64,000 nt of DNA. Origin: Aliikangiella sp. G2MR2-5 (GTDB taxonomy: Bacteria; Pseudomonadota; Gammaproteobacteria; Enterobacterales; Kangiellaceae). Shown piece after piece: positions 57,921 to 64,000 of the stretch; the first letter of the stretch is position 1, and each line of letters opens with the position of its first letter. Location: contig NZ_JADPQF010000001.1 of assembly GCF_015687155.1 (NCBI RefSeq), forward strand, positions 558,001 through 622,000. The letters are read 5' to 3'. The notes beneath the pieces were generated by a model. It was not told where the DNA came from and searched no databases. It saw nothing but the letters and a program-made list of their open reading frames with translations. The translations under genes and the position numbers were made by a program.

Positions 57921-59180
57921 ATGGATTTTGTTAAGCCCAAAACATCACAGCCATTCTACAAAAAGAGAACGTTTTTGATAGTTTGCACAGGTTTAATTTT
58001 AAGTGTAGGTGTTTTGGTAAGTAATGTTATCGATTTTGCCGTTCACTCAGTAGAATCAAATTCATTTATTACCGCACAAGTTCGACGTGGAGATCTTGCT
58101 GTAAAGGTTTCTGCACCAGGTACTTTGGTTCCTAGAGATATTCAGTGGGTTGCCAGCAATGTAGAAGGCAAGGTGGAGAGTATCATTGTCAAACCTGGTG
58201 CCTTTGTAAAGGCAGGACAGCTAATTGCAGAATTGGCGAACCCTGAGTTGAAGCGACGAGTGCAAGAGCTGAATTGGCAAATCGAAGAAATGGAGGCTGA
58301 AACCAGAGCTCTTAAAGAAAGACATTCCACACGAATTCTTGATATGGAAGCTACGGCACTGAACAATCAGATGGAGTATAACAAGGAAAGTATACGCGCA
58401 TCTGCTGAAGAAGAACTTATAAGAAAAGGAAATGCTACTGTATCGATGCTTGATTTTCAATCCAGAAAGCTTACTGTTGAACAGCTCAAAAAGACTCTCG
58501 AAATGGACAAGGCAAGAACCGAACAGCTCAGGTTAACCTTAGACGCAGAATTTGAAGCTCAACTGGCTCGATTGAGCAGGCTTAAGAATGAATTGGAGCG
58601 GGCAAAATTCCAATTAGAATCACTTAAAATATTGTCTCCTGTCGATGGCGTATTGCAGGCCATGCCTATCGATTTAGGACAGCGCCTAGCTATAGGAGAT
58701 AATATTGCTAAGCTTGCTAAACAAGATGACCTGATCGCTGAACTAAGGGTACCCGAATTTAATGCATTGCAGGTTCAGGTTGGTAAAAAAGTTATAGTTG
58801 ATACAAGAACCAGCAAAATTGAAGGAAAGATTATTCGAGTAGATCCTGCTGTCGTGGAAGGGGTCGTACAAGTTGACGTTGAGTTGACTAGTCAATTACC
58901 TGTTGAAGCCCGCCCTGATCTTTCCATCAACGGAGAAATATTCATTGATGAAAAACCTGATACTTTATTTGTACGGCGACCAGCATTTTCCCAATCTAAT
59001 CAGAGGATGTCTGTTTTTCGGTTGAATGATAACCAAAGCGTTGCAGAGAAGATTAATATTCAGTTTGGTGTCTCATCGAGCATAGATATAGAAATACTTG
59101 AAGGACTAGAGGAAGGCGACAAAATTATAGTTTCCGAAATAAGTAGCTTTGAAAATTACAAAAAGATAGCCATAAATTAG
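57921..59180 (+). CDS. HlyD/MacA-like periplasmic adaptor of an efflux pump
   Basis: A 419-residue membrane fusion protein. One hydrophobic segment (residues ~16-35) anchors it in the inner membrane. A lipoyl-like half follows (VEGKVESIIVKPGAFVKAGQ), then a long charged coiled-coil hairpin (~105-225), the second lipoyl half (LSPVDGVLQAMPIDLGQRL) and a beta-barrel region. It should link the ABC transporter encoded by the next two genes to an outer-membrane channel, which is not encoded in this window. The 94-base gap before it is the first larger gap after the NRPS genes and may hold a promoter, though I see no clear one. AAGGAAA lies just before the ATG. The PvdRT-OpmQ pump is a comparable system in pyoverdine producers. 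Confidence 0.92.
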   Translation: MDFVKPKTSQPFYKKRTFLIVCTGLILSVGVLVSNVIDFAVHSVESNSFITAQVRRGDLAVKVSAPGTLVPRDIQWVASNVEGKVESIIVKPGAFVKAGQLIAELANPELKRRVQELNWQIEEMEAETRALKERHSTRILDMEATALNNQMEYNKESIRASAEEELIRKGNATVSMLDFQSRKLTVEQLKKTLEMDKARTEQLRLTLDAEFEAQLARLSRLKNELERAKFQLESLKILSPVDGVLQAMPIDLGQRLAIGDNIAKLAKQDDLIAELRVPEFNALQVQVGKKVIVDTRTSKIEGKIIRVDPAVVEGVVQVDVELTSQLPVEARPDLSINGEIFIDEKPDTLFVRRPAFSQSNQRMSVFRLNDNQSVAEKINIQFGVSSSIDIEILEGLEEGDKIIVSEISSFENYKKIAIN

Positions 59181-59197
59181 AACAATAGGAGCAAATC

Positions 59198-59944
59198 ATG
59201 AGTGCGTTAATTAGTTTAAAGAAATTAAAGAAAGTGTTTTCTACAGAAGAGGTTGATACTCATGCTTTGAGCGATATCGATCTTGAAATAAAAAGCGGAG
59301 AATATGTTTGTATATCTGGACCATCAGGCTGTGGAAAGTCGACGCTTCTTTCAATTTTGGGATTGCTCGATACGCCTAGTGGCGGTTCGTTTATTTTGAA
59401 TGGCACTGATGTTTGTGAATTGGATGCAAAGCAACGAGCTGATGTTCGTAAAAAGGAAGTTGGTTTTGTTTTTCAATCGTTTAACCTAATAAGTGATTTA
59501 ACAGTAGAGGAAAATGTCGAGTTACCGCTGACCTATAGAAAAGAGTTGTCAAAAGCTGAAAGAGAATCAATGGTTGCTAATGCTCTGGAAAAAGTTGATA
59601 TGGCTCACAGAAGAAAACATTATCCTTCACAATTGTCAGGTGGGCAACAGCAAAGGGTAGCTGTCGCAAGAGCTGTAGTTGGAAATCCGTCAATTATTCT
59701 TGCTGACGAGCCAACAGGAAATCTTGACTCAAAGAATGCTGAGCAAGTAATGAGTTTGCTCGATCAGTTGCATGGCGAGGGGGCAACTATATGTATGGTA
59801 ACTCATGATCCACGTGGAGTAAAACGAGCCAAGAGAAGTGTCGAAATATTTGACGGTAGAGTTGTGGCTGATTCATCCCTGTCCAGACCCAAAAAAACAG
59901 AACAATCTGAGAAAGAGTTAGCAACCGAAGCCACCGTTGCCTAA
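59198..59944 (+). CDS. MacB/LolD-type ABC transporter ATPase
   Basis: A 248-residue ATPase with Walker A GPSGCGKST (41-49), a Q-loop FVFQSFN, signature LSGGQQQRVAVARA, Walker B IILADEPTG and switch histidine in VTHD. It belongs to the family that drives FtsX-fold permeases (MacB, LolCDE). The adaptor gene lies 17 bases upstream and the permease 10 bases downstream, so the three encode one pump. AGGAG precedes the ATG. The last ~25 residues are charged and poorly conserved. Confidence 0.95.
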   Translation: MSALISLKKLKKVFSTEEVDTHALSDIDLEIKSGEYVCISGPSGCGKSTLLSILGLLDTPSGGSFILNGTDVCELDAKQRADVRKKEVGFVFQSFNLISDLTVEENVELPLTYRKELSKAERESMVANALEKVDMAHRRKHYPSQLSGGQQQRVAVARAVVGNPSIILADEPTGNLDSKNAEQVMSLLDQLHGEGATICMVTHDPRGVKRAKRSVEIFDGRVVADSSLSRPKKTEQSEKELATEATVA

Positions 59945-59948
59945 GGAG
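59942..59948 (+). promoter_or_regulatory. Ribosome binding site fixing the permease start
   Basis: TAAGGAG ends six bases before ATG 59955. The in-frame TTG at 59937 lies upstream of this site and would add six residues, so ATG 59955 is the true start. The site overlaps the stop codon of the ATPase gene. Confidence 0.8.
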
Positions 59949-59954
59949 CCGAAA

Positions 59955-62366
59955 ATGAATTTTTTTGCAGATTTAAAAGTGACTTTTAGATCGATGAGAC
60001 GAAATTTTCGATTCTCGTTATTGGCGATCTTTGTAATGACTTCAGGGTTGTCTTTGTCAATTTATATGTTCAGCTTTCTTTATAATACCCTTTCTGCACC
60101 TTTGCCTTTTGATCAAGGTGAGAGAGTAAGAAAGCTGCAGCCGATCACTTCCACAAACCAATTCTTGAGCTTTAGACTTTCCGATTACCAGGATATGGCA
60201 AAGTCTCAAACAACGTTTGACGTTTTTGATACATACTACAATCGTCGTAGAAATTTAGTGTCAAGTGATCGCTCCTTTAGAGACAGGGTGTTTTACGTTA
60301 ATCCTCCTTTCTTTGAGGTATCTAATGCAAGACCATTGAAAGGTAGAGTGATTAATCAAGATGATATGTTACCCGGTGCAGCTCCAGTTGTAGTAATTGG
60401 TGAACATATTTGGGATAACTTGTATGGGGGCGCGGATGATGTTCTCGGTAAAGAACTGCGAATTGAAAACAAACCCTTCACTATTGTCGGAGTGATGCCG
60501 GCTACATACCGTTTTCCTGACTACGCTAAAATTTGGGCGCCATTTGACATGACGACCCAGGGGATTAATAGGAGTAATGTACCTTACGCTTCTGTTTACG
60601 GACGACTCAAGGAAGGAGTTAGCGATGAACAAGCTGAAGCTGATTTGGTGCAGATTATGGAACAAATTGCGCTGGAATATCCCGAATTAAACGAAGGTGA
60701 ATCGGTTATCGTAACGACTTTTCAAAAGTTGGCAGCTATGACCACCGATACTCTTATTCTTGCAATGCAATTATGCGTTGGACTAGTTTTACTCCTGGCC
60801 TGTATCAATACAGGAAATTTGCTGTTATCGAGAGCTCTCGAGAAAAGTAAAGAGTCTGCAATAAGGACTGCGATGGGAGCTACTCGAGGAGTGCTGGTAA
60901 CTCAGGTTATGATGGAGGCAGTACTAATTTGTCTGATTTCTGGTGTACTGTCTCTGATGATAGTAAGCCTTAGCCTGGAAGGTAGTTTGACTGCGTTAAA
61001 AAGTATGTTTTTAGGTAGCGAACCTCCTTATTGGTGGAGGTTTGAACTAACTCTTGAAAGCTATCTGGCAGCAATATTTATGACCGTTGCAACGGCAGTT
61101 ATTACCGGCTTATTACCGGCTATAAAAGCTACAAAAGGAGATGTCAGCTCGATCTTAAGAGATGGTACTCGAGGAGCGCAGAGCTTTCAATCCGGTAGGC
61201 TTAGTAAGCTAATTGTGATATCCGAAGTTGCTCTATCAAGTGCGCTCCTGCTCATTGCAACCTCGGTTGCTCTTTCTGTGATAGAAAAAAATCATACGGA
61301 CTATGGGATTAGACTGGATGGCTATTTAACAGCTGAAGTTTCGCTTAATCGTTCAGATTATAGAACAGATGAGAGACGTCTAAGCTTTTTCCAAAAATTA
61401 GAGCAAGAACTGGAGAAACAACCTGGCGTTGACGATGTTTCTTTTACGCGTATGGTACCTATAACCTGGGCAAGGGTTGAGCAATTCGAAGTTGAAGGTG
61501 TTGATTATGGAAAAGATCCCAAGTATCCAAGACCAGAAATCGTAACAGTCTCTAATGATTACTTTAGTACTGTAGAGATTAAGCTCTTTGAAGGGCGTAC
61601 ATTTAGCGAGCAGGATCGAGCCGACACACCTTTAGTTGCAATCGTAAGCCAGAACTTTATTAAAAAGTATATGAATGGAGAACCAGCCCTAGGAAAGCGT
61701 ATTAAGTTGGCTCGTAGTGGGAGTGATTGGTATACGATTGTTGGGGTGGTTAATGACGTTACCCATGGGTGGCCTTACAGCTATAACATCGAAAGACCCA
61801 GTGTATTTGTCAATTTGCAACAAAATCCTGAAAGGGCAATGAGTGTTGTTATTAAAACGGCGAATGATCCTAACTTACTGAGAGAAACGCTTCGAAGGGT
61901 TGCGTTTGAAGTGGAGCCTAACGCTCCCTTATTTAATGTTCTTACTATGGAACGCAATCATGAACGTGCAGTAGCAGACATTAATTTTATCAGTCGATTA
62001 TTTATCCTCTTTGCGATTGCATCGATGATTCTCGCGTTTAGTGGAATCTATGGCGTTATGGCATATACGGTGACTCAGAAGACTCAAGAAATAGGTGTAC
62101 GAAGAGCTTTGGGCGCAGATAACCAAGAGATACATGTTCACTTCCTTAAACAGGGGGCCATTCAATTAATTACAGGCCTTCTGGTCGGAATTCCAGTAGG
62201 TATCGGCTTGCTAAACATGCTTATTCAATCTGAACTAGTGAGCTTTTCGGCGATGATTTTTATTCTGGTTCCACTAGCGATTAGTTTGACCATTGTAATT
62301 GCTGTCGCTAATCCGGTTCGAAAGGTACTTAAACTGGAACCTATACACGCTCTCCGCTATGAATAA
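59955..62366 (+). CDS. MacB/FtsX-type ABC transporter permease, duplicated form
   Basis: An 803-residue permease with two MacB-like periplasmic domains and two FtsX-like membrane domains. One helix lies near residues 20-45. After the first periplasmic part comes a helix group (~255-390) with RTAMGATRGVL, then a single helix (~420-445). A second periplasmic part follows, then a final helix group (~680-800) with VRRALGADNQEI. This long duplicated layout is that of ADOP-type permeases rather than the 650-residue MacB, which carries its own ATPase. With the adaptor and ATPase it should move the peptide, or a matured form of it, from the periplasm or inner membrane out of the cell. Direct evidence for the cargo is lacking. 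Confidence 0.93.
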   Translation: MNFFADLKVTFRSMRRNFRFSLLAIFVMTSGLSLSIYMFSFLYNTLSAPLPFDQGERVRKLQPITSTNQFLSFRLSDYQDMAKSQTTFDVFDTYYNRRRNLVSSDRSFRDRVFYVNPPFFEVSNARPLKGRVINQDDMLPGAAPVVVIGEHIWDNLYGGADDVLGKELRIENKPFTIVGVMPATYRFPDYAKIWAPFDMTTQGINRSNVPYASVYGRLKEGVSDEQAEADLVQIMEQIALEYPELNEGESVIVTTFQKLAAMTTDTLILAMQLCVGLVLLLACINTGNLLLSRALEKSKESAIRTAMGATRGVLVTQVMMEAVLICLISGVLSLMIVSLSLEGSLTALKSMFLGSEPPYWWRFELTLESYLAAIFMTVATAVITGLLPAIKATKGDVSSILRDGTRGAQSFQSGRLSKLIVISEVALSSALLLIATSVALSVIEKNHTDYGIRLDGYLTAEVSLNRSDYRTDERRLSFFQKLEQELEKQPGVDDVSFTRMVPITWARVEQFEVEGVDYGKDPKYPRPEIVTVSNDYFSTVEIKLFEGRTFSEQDRADTPLVAIVSQNFIKKYMNGEPALGKRIKLARSGSDWYTIVGVVNDVTHGWPYSYNIERPSVFVNLQQNPERAMSVVIKTANDPNLLRETLRRVAFEVEPNAPLFNVLTMERNHERAVADINFISRLFILFAIASMILAFSGIYGVMAYTVTQKTQEIGVRRALGADNQEIHVHFLKQGAIQLITGLLVGIPVGIGLLNMLIQSELVSFSAMIFILVPLAISLTIVIAVANPVRKVLKLEPIHALRYE

Positions 62367-62482
62367 TAGAAGGGAATACTAGAAGTATACTGCTCATTTT
62401 TGCGCTTTAATCTGAATTTCATATCAGTCTAAACACTATGGGCAGTCAATATGAAGCGATAAATTAACTATATTTAATAATC

Positions 62483-62486
62483 GAGG
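62483..62486 (+). promoter_or_regulatory. Ribosome binding site supporting a TTG start
   Basis: GAGG lies six bases before TTG 62493. The reading frame has no ATG before the conserved core, so TTG is the likely start. Confidence 0.6.
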
Positions 62487-62492
62487 TGTAAT

Positions 62493-63527
62493 TTGAACAG
62501 CCAACAAACACTTAATATAGATAGTGAGACGGAGGCGGATTCAGTTGAATCTTTTACAATTGATCTGGAAGAGCCAATTAACGTTTTTTCGTTGGAAGGA
62601 TATGATTATCCTGCGGTTGTTTCCGGCGATAGTGATTCTGCGGATATTTATGACTGGCTAGAACGAAATAGGGGCTTTGTAGAAGAGCAGCTATTACAAA
62701 AGGGAGCCCTTCTTTTTAGAGGATTCAGGTTAGCTGAAAAAGAACGGTTTGAAAGGTTTGCCGCGCAAGCTTGCAACCAACTTATCGGAAATTACGCAGA
62801 TCTTCCGGAAGAGAGTGGAACTGATGTGATCTACGGTTCGACTCCATATCCAGAAGATAAAACAATTTACTTCCATAACGAAAGTTCACACTTAAATCAA
62901 TGGCCAACAAAGCAGTTTTTTGCTTGTGTTACACCATCTCACACTGGTGGAGAAACGCCAATCGTAGACTGTCGAGTCTTGTACAAAGAGCTTCCGCAAG
63001 AGTTTCTTGCTAAATGCAAGCAGCATGGACTGCTCTATATTAGAAATTTCATCCCGGGTCTGGATGTTAGCTGGCAAGATTTCTTTAAGACAGAATCAAA
63101 AGCCGACGTGGAGCTGGCGTGTCAAGCAGAAAATATGCAGGTTGAATGGGGGGAATTTGGTCGTTTAAAAATATCGAAGCGAGTAGATGCAATCAAAAAA
63201 CATCCTGTAACTGGAGAGGATATATTCTTTAATCAAATTCAACTTCATCATCCCAATTTTCTTAATCATTCAGAAAGAGAGTCATTGATTGAATTATTTG
63301 GTGAGGAGGGATTGCCTCGGAATGTAAGGTTTGGCGATGGAAGTATAATTAGCGATGAAATCGCGAATGAGCTATACGACGCTTGTGTCCGCAACTGTGT
63401 GAAGTTTAATTGGCAAAAAGGGGATCTGTTAATGGTAGATAATCGAATAATTGCCCATGCACGGCTACCCTTCAAAGGAGAAAGGAAAATACTTGTGGCG
63501 ATGGGAGATTTGGAAAAATCAATTTAG
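62493..63527 (+). CDS. TauD/SyrP-like Fe(II)/2-oxoglutarate dioxygenase 3
   Basis: A 344-residue paralogue of the two dioxygenases upstream. It has HNE (128-130), His322 in AHAR and FKGERKIL; GGETPIVDCR is close to the block in dioxygenase 1. The first ~55 residues are acidic and not part of the conserved core. It begins at TTG. It is separated from the pump genes by 126 bases that contain no gene, and it is the last gene before a terminator, so it may have its own promoter. Its presence at the far end of the locus, with the same likely hydroxylase role, suggests the pump genes are part of the cluster and not simply a neighbour. Confidence 0.87.
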   Translation: MNSQQTLNIDSETEADSVESFTIDLEEPINVFSLEGYDYPAVVSGDSDSADIYDWLERNRGFVEEQLLQKGALLFRGFRLAEKERFERFAAQACNQLIGNYADLPEESGTDVIYGSTPYPEDKTIYFHNESSHLNQWPTKQFFACVTPSHTGGETPIVDCRVLYKELPQEFLAKCKQHGLLYIRNFIPGLDVSWQDFFKTESKADVELACQAENMQVEWGEFGRLKISKRVDAIKKHPVTGEDIFFNQIQLHHPNFLNHSERESLIELFGEEGLPRNVRFGDGSIISDEIANELYDACVRNCVKFNWQKGDLLMVDNRIIAHARLPFKGERKILVAMGDLEKSI

Positions 63528-63570
63528 GTCCTAACCATTAGATTGGATTTACCTGGAGTATTTTAATATT

Positions 63571-63598
63571 TTGCTCAATAATCTTTATGAGCAATTTT
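63571..63598 (+). terminator. Rho-independent terminator closing the biosynthetic operon
   Basis: TTGCTCA (63571-63577) pairs perfectly with TGAGCAA (63588-63594) around a 10-base loop, and TTTT follows. It lies 43 bases after the last dioxygenase gene and before the next small gene. Confidence 0.7.
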
Positions 63599-63620
63599 CA
63601 ATTCTTGCCTGTTAGGAAAA

Positions 63621-63788
63621 ATGGTTATGGCTTTCCTGAATAGCCGGGTAACAGAGTTTGTTGAAGAAATAAAGGCCTCAGGTAGGCCTCGCTTGGCAGT
63701 TTTGATAGTGTATGCGCTGCTTCTTATATGGGCAGCTGTTGCTTTTCTGCTTGCTTTTCACCTTACTCAGTACTTTTGGCCAAAGTGA
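63621..63788 (+). CDS. Small single-helix membrane protein, 55 residues
   Basis: An open frame of 55 codons with ATG 63621 and AGGA four to seven bases before it. The N-terminal ~24 residues are charged or polar and include TEFVEEIKASGRPR. Residues ~25-46 are a continuous hydrophobic helix (LAVLIVYALLLIWAAVAFLL), and the protein ends YFWPK. I do not recognise a family. Good ribosome site and helix amphipathy support a real gene. It comes after the operon terminator, so it is probably not part of the peptide pathway. Confidence 0.6.
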   Translation: MVMAFLNSRVTEFVEEIKASGRPRLAVLIVYALLLIWAAVAFLLAFHLTQYFWPK

Positions 63789-63806
63789 GGGTTGATTAAT
63801 AAAGGA

Positions 63807-63839
63807 ATGGCGCTTAAGTTCTTATAGAGCGCCATATTT
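63807..63839. terminator. Stem-loop between convergent genes
   Basis: ATGGCGCT (63807-63814) pairs perfectly with AGCGCCAT (63828-63835) around 13 bases. ATTT follows on the + strand, and a similar AT-rich run lies on the other side. It stands between the small + strand gene and the end of a - strand gene, as expected for a terminator that serves both. Confidence 0.6.
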
Positions 63840-63856
63840 AAACTGGATTGGATGAA

Positions 63857-64000
63857 CTAGAGGTTACGAAAAGCTTTTTTGGCCAGCTCATGAGAGCGAT
63901 GAATAAGCATACGCAGTAATCCTTGTAGAAAAGAACGAGTAAGTTTCTTACTATCTTCTACTGGACGCATACCCAATACTTGCATGATTTTCTTAATGAA
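63857..64000 (-). CDS. C-terminal end of a gene of unknown function (partial)
   Basis: On the - strand an open frame enters from beyond base 64000 and ends at TAG (63857-63859), giving 47 residues. It contains GMRPVEDSKKLTRSF and LLRMLIHRSHELAKK, a basic and amphipathic tail. I do not recognise it. It converges on the preceding gene, so it lies outside the biosynthetic cluster. Confidence 0.5.
   Translation of the reverse strand, partial: FIKKIMQVLGMRPVEDSKKLTRSFLQGLLRMLIHRSHELAKKAFRNL

Noticed and set aside
59937-59954. TTG 59937 as start of the permease
   Set aside because: It lies upstream of a strong TAAGGAG site that points to ATG 59955, and it would overlap the ATPase gene.
496-63527. 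Many short open frames (60-120 codons) inside the large genes on both strands
   Set aside because: All lie within long conserved coding regions, show no domain motifs, and those inside the 3.5-kb repeat simply occur twice.
1-64000. CRISPR arrays, tRNA, rRNA, prophage or plasmid origin
   Set aside because: No short regularly spaced repeats, cloverleaf-like runs or phage/replication genes were seen.

Overview
The window is almost entirely one very large non-ribosomal peptide synthetase (NRPS) locus. The DNA is AT-rich by eye. The gene families (a PvdE-like cyclic-peptide exporter, a penicillin-acylase-type hydrolase, TubC-type docking domains, a MacB-like tripartite pump) suggest a Gram-negative bacterium, most likely a gammaproteobacterium. 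No rRNA, tRNA or housekeeping gene is present to fix the species.

Layout. Bases 1-495 are a gene-poor leader. From 496 to 63527 fifteen genes lie on the + strand, most of them overlapping or a few bases apart, with the longest gaps at 57827-57920 and 62367-62492. In order they are: a membrane-anchored penicillin-acylase-type hydrolase; a cyclic-peptide ABC exporter; NRPS A (2 modules); an ATP-grasp-like protein; NRPS B (5 modules); NRPS C (2 modules, one with an epimerase); NRPS D (4 modules, two carrying embedded sulfotransferase domains, then a thioesterase); a SyrP/TauD-like dioxygenase; a PaaK-like adenylating enzyme; a cysteine-desulfurase-like PLP enzyme; a second TauD-like dioxygenase; a HlyD/ABC ATPase/MacB-like permease efflux set; and a third TauD-like dioxygenase. 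A stem-loop terminator follows at 63571-63598. After it come a 55-residue membrane protein gene and the C-terminal end of an unrelated gene on the - strand, with another stem-loop between them.

How the genes work together. The assembly line has 13 condensation, 13 adenylation, 14 carrier, 1 epimerase, 2 sulfotransferase and 1 thioesterase domains. NRPS B, C and D begin with docking domains and A does not, so the order A-B-C-D is well supported. Reading the ten-residue specificity codes by eye gives: X1 (DTEDVGAITK, perhaps a basic residue) - X2 (DPRHFALRAK, like the aminoadipate domain of Lys2) - Gly - Ser - Cys-like - Thr - Cys-like - D-Asn - Cys-like - Asp-like (+sulfotransferase) - Asp-like (+sulfotransferase) - X12 (DAKNISAVNK, possibly Glu/Gln-type) - Gly, then release. 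The first protein starts with a condensation domain, which suggests an N-acyl cap. The hydrolase and exporter at the head of the operon recall the pyoverdine scheme, in which an acylated precursor is exported and then deacylated. The three dioxygenases match in number the three Asx-type modules.

Most notable are the two sulfotransferase domains inside consecutive NRPS modules, an internal 3.5-kb repeat at about 99.8% identity within NRPS B, and a Lys2-type adenylation domain in a bacterial elongation module. No MbtH-like protein, phosphopantetheinyl transferase, regulator or TonB receptor is encoded here. The product is not recognised.
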